Shown: positions 28,644 through 36,680, counted from the first letter of the stretch. The stretch: DNA of 64,000 bases from JAVVHH01 sp965199665 (GCA_965199665.1 OZ241208.1:1426001-1490000); one strand, 5' to 3'. The notes: generated by a model from the sequence alone, not told the origin. A program made the numbers and translations.

Positions 28644-29899
28644 TGGATCCGCTGCACGCCGACACCCTGAACGCCGACACCCTGCAAGCCCGGGCGCTGC
28701 AGGCGCGGGCGGCGGGTGACCATGCGGCGGCGGTCGGACTCTGGCGCGCCATGCTGAGGCGGCAGCCCACCGACTGGCGCGTCGCCCTGGAACTCAAGCG
28801 CGACCTCAAGGTCGGCTTTCATTACCCGGAGAGCGATCCGCAGTTCCGCCGCGCTGCCGCGGCCCTGCCGGATGACGAGTGGCTGGCCCATTACGCCGCG
28901 CTTTACGCCTATCACGGCGAGGATCTCGACGTGCTGGATCGCCGCGCCCAGTTGATGCTCGAACGGCGGCCCGGCGACCCGGCGGTGCTGGCAATCCGCG
29001 GCGACGTCGCCGCGCAACGACGCGACTGGGCCGGATCGGAGGCCGCCTTTGACGCCGCGGTCGCTGCGGACCCGCGTGAGGAGTGGCGGCTCAAGCGCGA
29101 CACCGCCGCCATGTATCGGCGGTTGCGGCTCTCCTCGGATCACGCCGGCGACTACGCCGTCTGCTTCGTCAACCTCGACCGTAACCCGGAGCGGGAGGCG
29201 GAACTGCGGCGGCAATTTGCCGGCTCGGCCCCGGTGCTACGGCGCAGCGCCGGGATCGAAGGGCGGCGCTTGCCGGCCGCAGCGGTCGCGCGGCTCGGCG
29301 GCGACCCCCGGATGCGCGGCACGCTGGGCTGTTTCCTGAGCCATGCCGGCGCTTGGGAAGCGATGATCGAGCGGAACGACGCCTATTGCCTCATCGTCGA
29401 GGACGACGTGATCCCGTTGCTGGACCTGCCCGCCGACCTGTCGCCGTTCGGTTTGCCTGGGGCGTTCGACCTCGTCTTCGTCAACGACCGGCTCTCGCCG
29501 CGTCTCGACCCGGCCGGCGTGACCGGCTTCACGACCCGTCCCCTGCTCGCGGCGATGCACGCCTTCCCGCCGGAGGACAATGCGCCCGGTGGCGACGGTT
29601 ACCTGCTGAGCCACGCCGGCGCGCGCAAGCTGCTGCGTTGGGTCGAGCGCGACGGGTTTGCCGAGGACGTGGACTGGCGCCTGCTCGCGTACGGCCTCAC
29701 GCCGGCCGAGATCGCCGGGCTTCCCCGGCCGAGCCATGCCGGGCCCTGGCTGGAGCAGGTCGCGCAACGGATCCGAGGGCCGGAGCGCCTCGATGCCTAC
29801 GTGCTGCACCCGCCGTTGATCCGCACGGTGGGCGTCAGCAGCGACCGTGAGGACGAGAACCGGCTGGCGGCGGTCGCCATCGCAGCGGCAGGGGGCTAA
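28643..29899 (+). CDS. TPR-like/GT25 fusion glycosyltransferase, LPS or glycan modification
   Basis: A 418-aa protein. Residues 1-155 look like helical TPR-type repeats (alternating Ala-rich helices such as AAVGLWRAMLRRQPTDWRVALELKR). From about 165 it is a GT25 domain: CFVNLDRNPEREAELRRQF, RSAGIEGRRLP, LGCFLSHAGAWEAMIE, CLIVEDDVIP and a PGGDGYLLS-like acceptor region. GT25 enzymes add galactose or other sugars to LPS. ATG 28643 overlaps the photolyase stop by one base. Residues 6-25 are encoded by a 15-bp tandem repeat. Confidence 0.82.
   Translation: MDPLHADTLNADTLQARALQARAAGDHAAAVGLWRAMLRRQPTDWRVALELKRDLKVGFHYPESDPQFRRAAAALPDDEWLAHYAALYAYHGEDLDVLDRRAQLMLERRPGDPAVLAIRGDVAAQRRDWAGSEAAFDAAVAADPREEWRLKRDTAAMYRRLRLSSDHAGDYAVCFVNLDRNPEREAELRRQFAGSAPVLRRSAGIEGRRLPAAAVARLGGDPRMRGTLGCFLSHAGAWEAMIERNDAYCLIVEDDVIPLLDLPADLSPFGLPGAFDLVFVNDRLSPRLDPAGVTGFTTRPLLAAMHAFPPEDNAPGGDGYLLSHAGARKLLRWVERDGFAEDVDWRLLAYGLTPAEIAGLPRPSHAGPWLEQVAQRIRGPERLDAYVLHPPLIRTVGVSSDREDENRLAAVAIAAAGG
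28658..28717 (+). repeat. 15-bp in-frame tandem repeat at the start of the GT25 gene
   Basis: Four units (28658-28672, 28673-28687, 28688-28702, 28703-28717) encoding ADTLN, ADTLQ, ARALQ and ARAAG. Units 1 and 2 differ at the last two or three bases; units 3 and 4 are more diverged. Like the arrays at 7872 and 12401, it has a five-codon period close to an N-terminus. Confidence 0.85.
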
Positions 29900-29908
29900 G
29901 CTCGCAAC

Positions 29909-31033
29909 ATGACGGAACGGGTGGAATGCGTCGTGATCGGGGCCGGCGTGGTCGGCCTCGCGGTCGGCCGGGCGCTGGCGCAGGCGGGACGCGAGGTGTT
30001 GGTGCTCGACGCTGCGGACGCGATCGGCACCGGCACCTCGTCGCGCAATTCGGAGGTGATCCACGCCGGGATCTACTATCCGGCCGGCAGCCTCAAGGCG
30101 CAGCTCTGCGTCGAGGGCAAGCGCCGGCTGTATGAGTATTGTGCGGCGCGGGGCGTCGGGCACAGCCGGATCGGCAAGCTGATCGTCGCATCCGACGACG
30201 CCGAGGTGCCCGTGCTGGACGGCATCAAGGCCAAAGCCGAAGCCAACGGCGTGACCGACATGCAATTGCTGTCCGGCGCGGCGGCGCAGGCGCTGGAGCC
30301 CGCGCTGCGCGTGGCCGGCGCGCTGCTCTCGCCCTCCACCGGCATCGTGGACAGCCACGGCTTCATGCTGGCGCTGCAGGGCGACCTGGAGAATGCCGGC
30401 GGCGCCGTGGTGCTGCACGCGCCGGTGCGGGGCGGTGAGGCGCGCGATGGCGGTTTCGTGCTCGACGTCGGCGGCGCGGAGCCGATGATCTTGGCCTGCG
30501 ACAAGCTGGTCAACGCCGCCGGGCTGTCGGCGCCGGCGCTGGCGCGGCGGATCGACGGCATCGACCCGGCCACCATCCCGGATGATTACCTGTGCAAGGG
30601 CAGCTACTATTCCCTGACCGGCCGCGCGCCGTTCGGGCGGCTGATCTACCCGGTGCCGGAGAAGGCCGGGCTCGGCGTACATCTGACGCTCGACCTGGGC
30701 GGCCAGGCTCGATTTGGTCCCGATACGGAGTGGGTCGCCACGGAAGACTACGACGTCCATATCGAGCGGGCGGCTGGTTTCTACGCGGCGATCCGGCGAT
30801 ACTGGCCCGCGCTGGCGGATGGTGCACTGGCGCCGGGCTACGCCGGCATCCGGCCCAAGATCAACGCCCCGGACGCGCCGAGCGCCGACTTCAGCCTCAG
30901 CGGCCCGGCCCAGCACGGGCATGGCGGGTTGTTGAACCTGTTCGGCATCGAAAGCCCCGGCCTCACGGCCTCGCTCGCGATCGGGGCACGGGTTGTCGAT
31001 ATGCTGGCGCAGCGGAACAGCTTGCACAACTAA
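29909..31033 (+). CDS. FAD-dependent oxidoreductase, L-2-hydroxyglutarate oxidase/dehydrogenase (LhgO)-like
   Basis: A 374-aa DAO-family flavoprotein. The N-terminal FAD motif is GAGVVGLAVGRALAQAGREVLVLDA. The SSRNSEVIHAGIYYPAGSLKAQLC stretch is characteristic of LhgO/YgaF and the human L2HGDH. The C-terminus has a GIRPKINAPD-like substrate loop and FGIESPGLTASLAIG. LhgO oxidises L-2-hydroxyglutarate to 2-oxoglutarate, feeding electrons to quinone. It starts 9 bp after the GT25 gene and converges on the DUF2161 gene with a 15-bp gap. Confidence 0.85.
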   Translation: MTERVECVVIGAGVVGLAVGRALAQAGREVLVLDAADAIGTGTSSRNSEVIHAGIYYPAGSLKAQLCVEGKRRLYEYCAARGVGHSRIGKLIVASDDAEVPVLDGIKAKAEANGVTDMQLLSGAAAQALEPALRVAGALLSPSTGIVDSHGFMLALQGDLENAGGAVVLHAPVRGGEARDGGFVLDVGGAEPMILACDKLVNAAGLSAPALARRIDGIDPATIPDDYLCKGSYYSLTGRAPFGRLIYPVPEKAGLGVHLTLDLGGQARFGPDTEWVATEDYDVHIERAAGFYAAIRRYWPALADGALAPGYAGIRPKINAPDAPSADFSLSGPAQHGHGGLLNLFGIESPGLTASLAIGARVVDMLAQRNSLHN

Positions 31034-31048
31034 AGGTTGTGCTACATC

Positions 31049-31786
31049 CTACGGTTGCCGGTCGGGTGCGCTCTCCATCGCGGGACTCGGCTGCGCTTTG
31101 TGACGGTCCGAGCTGCCTGCGTCGTCGGGGGATGATGCAGGCGGCCGACTGTCCGCCGGAACGGCGGCCCGCCCCGTCGGCGTAAGCCCATACAGGCCGC
31201 GGCTCACCCGTTCGAACCAGCCATACACGTTGCGCCGCAGGATCGCGGCGGCCCGTGGCGCGTCCGCCCGCAAGTCGCGCGGGCGTTGCGGCGCGTCGAG
31301 CAGGCGCCCTGCGCAGCGCAGCGCCTCCTGCCGATACGCCGTCATGACCGGGCGTCCGCCGAGACCGCCAGGGGAGGGATCGCCCTGCCGCGCCGCGTGC
31401 TCGGCCGTAATCCGGCGGCGGCCCCGCGCATCCGCCCGCGGCTTGTAGAGCGTCGGTTCCGCCAACACCGCCACATGCTGCCCGCGCTCGATCGCCAGCA
31501 GGCCGAAGCCGAGCAGGCGGCAGAGCTTGCGCGCGCGGTCGTCGCGGTCCCGCCCCCGCCGGGTCGCGGGCACGGCGAGCCAGATCTCGTCGGCCCGCCC
31601 CATCCGCTCCACGCCCTGCAGCACCAACTCGAAGTTGAGCTGCATCTTCATCTCGGCAATCACCAGCCGGCTCGGCGCGCCCGGCTTGACGCCGACCACG
31701 TCGCACCCGGCGACCTCGCCCTTCACCTCGTAGCCGCTCGCCTCGAGGAAGCGCTTGACCGCCGGGTAGAGCGCCGCCTCGCTCAT
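31049..31786 (-). CDS. DUF2161 putative PD-(D/E)XK phosphodiesterase
   Basis: A 245-aa protein. The N-terminal region (MSEAALYPAVKRFLEASGYEVKGEVAGCDVVGV) followed by LVIAEMKMQLNFELVLQGVERMGRADEIWLAVP fits a PD-(D/E)XK nuclease-like core, with Asp in CDVVG and Glu-x-Lys in AEMK. The middle has RITAEHAARQGDPSPGG and a winged-helix-like RRNVYGWFERVSRGLYGLT. The Pro/Ser-rich C-terminus (about 40 residues) looks disordered. No partner restriction or toxin gene is adjacent; function is unknown. Confidence 0.75.
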   Translation of the reverse strand: MSEAALYPAVKRFLEASGYEVKGEVAGCDVVGVKPGAPSRLVIAEMKMQLNFELVLQGVERMGRADEIWLAVPATRRGRDRDDRARKLCRLLGFGLLAIERGQHVAVLAEPTLYKPRADARGRRRITAEHAARQGDPSPGGLGGRPVMTAYRQEALRCAGRLLDAPQRPRDLRADAPRAAAILRRNVYGWFERVSRGLYGLTPTGRAAVPADSRPPASSPDDAGSSDRHKAQPSPAMESAPDRQP

Positions 31787-31800
31787 GGCAGGCGAGCGAA

Positions 31801-32229
31801 TTACAGCCCGGTCTTGCCTTCGAGCCCGACCGCGGCCAGGCCTGCCAGCGCGCAGGTCTCGTCATTGTCCGAGTTGTCGCCGGAGATGCCCACCGCGCCG
31901 ATCACCTGGCCGCTTTCCACGATCAGCACGCCGCTCGGCACCGGCACCAGCCGCCCGGCCGCCACCGTGCTGAGCGCGGCCATGAAGGTCGGGTTGGCCT
32001 GCGTGCGGTTGAACAGCTCGCGCGAGCCGAAGCCCATGCCGAGCGCGCCGTAGGCCTTGCCGAACGCGATGTCGAACCGGAGGATTCCCGCGCCGTCCTC
32101 GCGCTTGAACGCGACCAGGTGTCCGCCCGCGTCCAGCACGGCCACCACCAGCGGCATGAATTTGTGCTCGCGCCCGGCCGCCAGGGCGGCGTCGACGATC
32201 TGGCTCGCGATGTGGAGCGTCATGGGCAT
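31801..32229 (-). CDS. GlcG/HbpS family (heme-binding-like) protein
   Basis: A 142-aa single-domain protein from ATG 32229, preceded by AGGAGA at 9 nt. The GlcG/HbpS signature is clear: MPLVVAVLDAGGHLVAFKREDGAGILRFDIAFGKAYGALGMG and GVLIVESGQVIGAVGISGDNSDNDETCALAGLAAVG. Family members bind heme or are found in catabolic operons with unclear roles. It overlaps the upstream tetR-like gene by 10 bp and so belongs to the leftward arm of the shikimate cluster. Confidence 0.85.
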   Translation of the reverse strand: MPMTLHIASQIVDAALAAGREHKFMPLVVAVLDAGGHLVAFKREDGAGILRFDIAFGKAYGALGMGFGSRELFNRTQANPTFMAALSTVAAGRLVPVPSGVLIVESGQVIGAVGISGDNSDNDETCALAGLAAVGLEGKTGL

Positions 32230-32912
32230 GGTTGAAATTCTCCTACTGAGGTCGCGGCTTGTAGCACCGTTCGCGAGCCGGAGCCGAGATAGCCCAGCAC
32301 GGCATCGACCAGCATGCGCCGGTGCGCCGCGACCAGCGACGGATCCAGCGGATCGATCGGGAAGATCGTCCGCAGCGTGTCGCGGTTGGCGACGCGGAAG
32401 AAGCACAGCGCGGTGATCAACAGGTGCACGCCGATCGGCTCCGCATCGGTGCGGAACAGCCCGGCCGCCTGACCCCGCGCCAGAATGGCCCCGACCGTGT
32501 CGAGCGCCGAGGCGTTCAAGGCACGGATCGCCGGCATCGCGCGCAGATGCGCCGCGTGGTTGATGTTCTCGATCGCCACCAGGCGGACGAATTCGGGATG
32601 TGCCTGTTGGTAGTCGAAGGTGAACTCGGCCAGACGCTGGATCGCTTCGGCGGGCGGCAGCATGTCGAGCCCGAGCGTGCCCTCCGCCTGCCGCATCCGG
32701 CCATAGGCGCGCTCCAGCGCCGCGCGATACAGCCCGTCTTTGCTGGCGAAATAGTAATAGATCATCCGCACGTTGGTCTCCGCGCGGCTCGCGATGGCGT
32801 CCACCCGGGTGCCCGACAGCCCGTGCTCGACGAACTCCAGCTCGGCGGCGTCCAGGATCCGCCGGCGCGTCAGCTCGGCATCGCGCGTGGGTTTGGGGGC
32901 TGATCCTGGCAT
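32220..32912 (-). CDS. TetR family transcriptional regulator of the shikimate/protocatechuate cluster
   Basis: A 230-aa repressor-type protein. The N-terminal HTH reads TRRRILDAAELEFVEHGLSGTRVDAIASRAETNVRMIYYYFASKDGLYRAAL, and a ligand-binding helical domain follows. ATG 32912 is chosen; the frame is open to GTG 32954, but that codon lies at or before the expected transcript start. It diverges from the aroQ-led operon, and an 18-bp palindrome sits between them. The ligand may be a pathway compound such as protocatechuate, shikimate or a CoA ester; this is inference. Confidence 0.88.
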   Translation of the reverse strand: MPGSAPKPTRDAELTRRRILDAAELEFVEHGLSGTRVDAIASRAETNVRMIYYYFASKDGLYRAALERAYGRMRQAEGTLGLDMLPPAEAIQRLAEFTFDYQQAHPEFVRLVAIENINHAAHLRAMPAIRALNASALDTVGAILARGQAAGLFRTDAEPIGVHLLITALCFFRVANRDTLRTIFPIDPLDPSLVAAHRRMLVDAVLGYLGSGSRTVLQAATSVGEFQPCP

Positions 32913-32947
32913 CCGGAGGCGATCTCGTGCTTGGCTTCTGAGCTGGC

Positions 32948-32985
32948 TTGACACTAATTAAGCGCCCGCTTAATCGAGGGGTCAA
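32948..32985. promoter_or_regulatory. overlapping face-to-face promoters
   Basis: Rightward: TTGACA (32948-32953) is a consensus -35 box, with TAATCG 17 bp or CTTAAT 15 bp downstream as -10. Leftward, read on the minus strand: TTGACC (32985-32980), a 17-bp spacer, then CTTAAT (32962-32957). The two promoters overlap and share the palindrome between them. The rightward transcript would begin near 32981, about 36 nt before the aroQ start. Confidence 0.7.
32957..32974. promoter_or_regulatory. 18-bp perfect palindrome, probable TetR operator
   Basis: ATTAAGCG-CC-CGCTTAAT, two perfect 8-bp half-sites. Size and symmetry fit a TetR-family dimer site. It covers the leftward -10 and the spacer/-10 of the rightward promoter, so one bound repressor would block both arms. 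Confidence 0.82.
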
Positions 32986-33016
32986 CAGGGTCGCGAAACG
33001 ACCGCAGGAGGAAGCG

Positions 33017-33463
33017 CTGAGCCCGCTCGTCTACGTCCTCAATGGCCCCAACCTCAACCTGCTTGGCCAACGCCAGCCCCACATCTACGGGCACGAAACG
33101 CTCGCCGACGTGGAGCGCGACTGCCGGGCGCTCGCTGCCGAGCTCGGCCTGGAGCTGCGCTTCCATCAGAGCAACCGCGAATACGAGCTGATCGACTGGA
33201 TCCACGAGGCGCGCGGCAGCGCCGCCGGGATCGTGATCAACCCGGCCGCCTTCACCCACACCTCCGTGGCGCTGCTCGACGCGCTTTCCGCCTTCGACGG
33301 CCCGGTGATCGAGGTGCACATCTCCAACATCCACAAGCGCGAGGCCTTCCGGCACCATTCCTACGTATCGCTGCGGGCCGACGGCATCATCGCCGGGCTG
33401 GGCACGCAGGGGTATGGCCTGGCGCTGCGCCGGGTTGCGGCGTTGGCCGGCGAGCCCGCGTGA
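33017..33463 (+). CDS. aroQ: type II 3-dehydroquinate dehydratase (catabolic)
   Basis: Interconverts 3-dehydroquinate and 3-dehydroshikimate. The type II dehydroquinase signature is present: VLNGPNLNLLGQRQPHIYG (with the catalytic Tyr of this loop replaced or shifted within QPHIYG), FHQSNREYELIDWIHEA, INPAAFTHTSVALLDAL and EVHISNIHKREAFRHHSY. There is no ATG, GTG or TTG near the conserved start. The best start is CTG at 33017, placed 5 nt after a strong AGGAGGA (33006-33012), giving 148 aa, the usual family length. First gene of the catabolic operon; its stop overlaps the next ATG (TGATG). Confidence 0.92.
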   Translation: MSPLVYVLNGPNLNLLGQRQPHIYGHETLADVERDCRALAAELGLELRFHQSNREYELIDWIHEARGSAAGIVINPAAFTHTSVALLDALSAFDGPVIEVHISNIHKREAFRHHSYVSLRADGIIAGLGTQGYGLALRRVAALAGEPA

Positions 33464-35316
33464 TGCGGCGCAAAGCGATCGCGACCGTGGCCTTGAGCGG
33501 AACGCTGCCCGACAAGCTGGAGGCGGCCGCGCTGGTCGGCTTCGACGCCGTCGAGGTGATGGAGGCCGACTTGCTGGCCTTCGACGGCACGCCCGCCGAC
33601 CTGCGGCGGATGGCGGAGGATCTCGGCCTTTCGCTCGACCTGTATCAGCCGTTCCGCGACTTCGAGGCGATGCCGGAGCCGCAGCGCAGCCGCAATCTCG
33701 ACCGGGCCGAACGCAAGTTCGACGTGATGGAGGAGATGGGGGCCTCGTTGGTCCTGGTCTGCTCCAACACCCAGATCGCCGCGATCGACGATGACGAGCG
33801 CGCCGCCGCCGACCTGCGCGAGATGGCCGAGCGCGCCGCCCGCCGCGGCCTGCGAGTCGGGTTCGAAGCGCTGTCCTGGGGCCGCCACATCCGCCGTTGG
33901 TCGCATGCCTGGCAGATCGTGCAGCAGGCCGACCACCCGGCGCTGGGCCTGATCGTGGACAGCTTCCACACCCTGGCCCTCGGCGACGACCCGGCCGGCA
34001 TCGCCGACGTGCCGGGCGAGCGCATCTTCTTCGTCCAGCTCGCCGACGCGCCGTGGCGCGACATGGACGTGCTGTCCTGGAGCCGGCATTTCCGCTCCTT
34101 TCCCGGCCAGGGCGACCTCGATGTCGACGGCTTCGTGCGCGCGGTGCTGGCCAGCGGCTATGCGGGGCCGCTCTCGCTGGAAGTGTTCAACGACCAGTTC
34201 CGCTCGGCGCCGTCCCGCATGATCGCGCGCGACGGCCTGCGCTCGCTCATCCTTGCAGAAGCCAACGCCACCGGGACCGGCCTGCCGCCGCCCACGGCGG
34301 TGGACCGGATCGAGTTCCTCGAATTCGCCGTCGATGCGCCGACGCGCGAGGCGCTGGCCGGCTTGCTGGGCCAACTCGGCTTCGCCCGGGCGGGCCGGCA
34401 CCGGACCAAGGACGTCGAGCTCTGGCGCCAGGGCGGAATCAACTTCGTGCTCAACGCCGAGCAAGACAGCGCCGCGTCCGAACACTTCCAGCACCACGGC
34501 GCCTCCGTCTGCGCGGTCGCGCTACGGGTGGACGACCCGGCCGCCGCCGTCGAGCGGGCGCGCGCGCTGCTGATCCCCGATTGGCGCGAACGGACCGGGG
34601 CCGGCGAGGCGCGCATCCCCGCCGTGCGAGGCCCGGACGGCACGCTGATCTATCTGATCGGCCGCGAGCAGGACTTCTGGGCCGGCGATTTCGACCTCCT
34701 GCCCCTCGGCGCCGCCACGGCCGGCCTGGACTCGATCGACCATGTCGCCCTGGCGCTGCCGGCCTGGCAGCTCGACACCTACGTGCTGTTCTGGCGCTCG
34801 CTGTTCGGCCTACACCCGCAGCCGGTGTTCGACCTGCCGGACCCGTTCGGCCTCATCCAAAGCCGCGCCATGGTCAACGATAGCGGCACGCTGCGGCTCA
34901 CCTTCAACATCTCCGAAGCGCAGGACACGGTCACCAACCGCTTCGTCTCCGCTTTCGCCGGCGCCGGCGTGCATCACGTCGCCCTCGCGACCGACGACGT
35001 CGCGGCTTCGGTCGCCGCGCTGGAGGCTCGCCGCGCCCCCGTGCTGGCGATCCCGCCGAACTATTACGAGGACCTCGGCGCTCGCTTCCCGCTCGACGAC
35101 GATGCGCTGGAAACGCTGGAAGCCGGCGACATCCTGTTCGATGCCGCGTCCGGGGCCGCGGGTGCCGGCGAGTTCCGCCACGCCTATACCGACGCGTTCC
35201 ATAACCGGTTCTTCTTCGAGCTCGTCGAGCGGCGAGGCGGCTATGCCGGCTTCGGCGCCGCCAACGCCGCGATCCGCATGGCCGCGCAGGCCCGCCGCTA
35301 CGTCCCCACTCGATAG
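33463..35316 (+). CDS. quiC: 3-dehydroshikimate dehydratase fused to HPPD-like domain (QuiC type)
   Basis: A 617-aa fusion. The N-terminal TIM barrel (about residues 1-265; MRRKAIATVALSGTLPDKLEAAALVGFDAVEVME, GFEALSWGRHIRR, LEVFNDQFR) is a sugar-phosphate isomerase/epimerase-like 3-dehydroshikimate dehydratase that makes protocatechuate. The C-terminal half (about 285-600; IDHVALALP, HHVALATDDV, FFELVER) is a VOC/4-hydroxyphenylpyruvate-dioxygenase-like region. Pseudomonas QuiC1 has this layout and its HPPD-like half is not needed for dehydration. It lies between aroQ and pcaH, as the reaction order predicts. Confidence 0.92.
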   Translation: MRRKAIATVALSGTLPDKLEAAALVGFDAVEVMEADLLAFDGTPADLRRMAEDLGLSLDLYQPFRDFEAMPEPQRSRNLDRAERKFDVMEEMGASLVLVCSNTQIAAIDDDERAAADLREMAERAARRGLRVGFEALSWGRHIRRWSHAWQIVQQADHPALGLIVDSFHTLALGDDPAGIADVPGERIFFVQLADAPWRDMDVLSWSRHFRSFPGQGDLDVDGFVRAVLASGYAGPLSLEVFNDQFRSAPSRMIARDGLRSLILAEANATGTGLPPPTAVDRIEFLEFAVDAPTREALAGLLGQLGFARAGRHRTKDVELWRQGGINFVLNAEQDSAASEHFQHHGASVCAVALRVDDPAAAVERARALLIPDWRERTGAGEARIPAVRGPDGTLIYLIGREQDFWAGDFDLLPLGAATAGLDSIDHVALALPAWQLDTYVLFWRSLFGLHPQPVFDLPDPFGLIQSRAMVNDSGTLRLTFNISEAQDTVTNRFVSAFAGAGVHHVALATDDVAASVAALEARRAPVLAIPPNYYEDLGARFPLDDDALETLEAGDILFDAASGAAGAGEFRHAYTDAFHNRFFFELVERRGGYAGFGAANAAIRMAAQARRYVPTR

Positions 35317-35327
35317 GAGGCGCCCCG

Positions 35328-36050
35328 ATGCCGACCGTTGAATACGTCCAGCGTGACCGCGAGATGCAGCCGCCGGCGCTGACGCCGGGCTACAAGACGT
35401 CCGTGCTGCGCTCGCCGCGGCTGGCGCTGTGGTCGCTGCAGAACTCGCTGTCCGAGGTCACCGGCCCGGTGTTCGGGCGCGAAGAGCTCGGCCCGCTCGA
35501 TCACGACCTGATCCTGAACTACGCCAAGACCGGCGAGCCCATCGGCGAGCGCACGATCGTGCACGGCCGCGTGCTGGACGAGAACGGCCGCGGCCAGGCC
35601 AACACGCTGGTCGAGGTCTGGCAGGCCAATGCCGGCGGCCGCTACCGTCATCGAAACGACACCTACCTGGCCCCGATCGACCCCAATTTCGGCGGCTGCG
35701 GTCGCATGATCACCGACGAGAACGGCTACTACGCCTTCCGCACCGTGAAGCCCGGCGCCTACCCGTTCCGCAACCACGTCAACTCGTGGCGGCCGGCGCA
35801 CATCCATTTCTCGATGATGGGGCAGGGCTGGGCGCAACGGCTGATCACCCAGATGTATTTCGAGGGCGACCCGCTGATCCCGCGCGACTCCATCCTGGCC
35901 ACCATCCCCGACCCGGCCGCCCGCGAGCGCCTGGTCGCCAAGCTGGACCTCAACGCGTCCATCCCGCTCGATACGCTGGCCTACCGGTTCGACATCGTCC
36001 TGCGCGGCACCCGCTCGACGCTGTTCGAGAACAAGCTGCATGGGAACTGA
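35328..36050 (+). CDS. pcaH: protocatechuate 3,4-dioxygenase beta subunit
   Basis: The Fe(III)-binding subunit of the enzyme that opens the protocatechuate ring to 3-carboxy-cis,cis-muconate. The 240-aa protein keeps the ligand set of intradiol dioxygenases: the first Tyr in GGRYRHRND, the second Tyr in GAYPFRN, and the two His in WRPAHIHFS. The LITQMYFEGDPL stretch is typical of PcaH. AGGAGG precedes the ATG by 7 nt. It is followed at once by pcaG. Confidence 0.96.
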   Translation: MPTVEYVQRDREMQPPALTPGYKTSVLRSPRLALWSLQNSLSEVTGPVFGREELGPLDHDLILNYAKTGEPIGERTIVHGRVLDENGRGQANTLVEVWQANAGGRYRHRNDTYLAPIDPNFGGCGRMITDENGYYAFRTVKPGAYPFRNHVNSWRPAHIHFSMMGQGWAQRLITQMYFEGDPLIPRDSILATIPDPAARERLVAKLDLNASIPLDTLAYRFDIVLRGTRSTLFENKLHGN

Positions 36051-36054
36051 CGCC

Positions 36055-36672
36055 ATGACGACGCTGGATTACCTGCCGGAAACGCCGTCGCAAACCGCGG
36101 GTCCGTACGTGCATATCGGCCTCATCCCGCACCAGGCCGGGTTCGACATCTTCGCCAACAACTTCTCCAACGTGCTGACAGGGCGCGGCGAGCGCATCCG
36201 CATCGAGGGCCGTGTGCTGGACGGGCTCGGCGCGCCCTGCCGCGACGTGCTGCTCGAGATCTGGCAGGCCAACGCCGCCGGCCGCTACAACCACCCGCGC
36301 GACACGCAGGACAAGCCGCTCGACCCGGGCTTCCGCGGCTGGGGCCGCACCGGGACCGATTTCGAGTCCGGTCTGTGGTGGTTCGAGACGATCAAGCCCG
36401 GCGCGGTGGTCGGCCGTCACGGCCACAAGCCGATGGCGCCGCACGTCAGCCTTTGGTTCGTCTCGCGCGGCATGAACATCGGGCTCTCGACCCGGATCTA
36501 CTTCGAGGACGAGGCTGCGCTCAATGCCGAGGACCCCGTGCTGCGCATGATCGAGCCGGCGGTCCGCCGCGACACGCTGATCGCCCGCCGCGAGGAGCGC
36601 GACGGCCTGCCGACCTATGTCTTCGACGTCCGCATTCAGGGCGACCGCGAAACCGTCTTCTTCGACCTCTGA
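36055..36672 (+). CDS. pcaG: protocatechuate 3,4-dioxygenase alpha subunit
   Basis: Non-metal-binding partner of PcaH. The 205-aa protein has SQTAGPYVHIGLIP, GRVLDGLGAPCRDVLLEIWQANAAGRYNHP and HVSLWFVSRGMNIGLSTRIYF, as in PcaG. ATG 36055 is 4 bp after the pcaH stop. An earlier in-frame ATG at 36040 would overlap pcaH by 11 bp and is less likely. Confidence 0.95.
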   Translation: MTTLDYLPETPSQTAGPYVHIGLIPHQAGFDIFANNFSNVLTGRGERIRIEGRVLDGLGAPCRDVLLEIWQANAAGRYNHPRDTQDKPLDPGFRGWGRTGTDFESGLWWFETIKPGAVVGRHGHKPMAPHVSLWFVSRGMNIGLSTRIYFEDEAALNAEDPVLRMIEPAVRRDTLIARREERDGLPTYVFDVRIQGDRETVFFDL

Positions 36673-36680
36673 GAGCCGCC

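Noticed and set aside
30138..31185. Small plus-strand frames overlapping the LhgO-like gene
   Set aside because: They are out of frame with a complete flavoprotein and have the Arg/Ala-rich make-up of shadow frames.
33460..33465. GTG at 33460 as the quiC start
   Set aside because: The ATG three bases later is in frame, preserves the TGATG overlap with aroQ, and is the stronger start codon.
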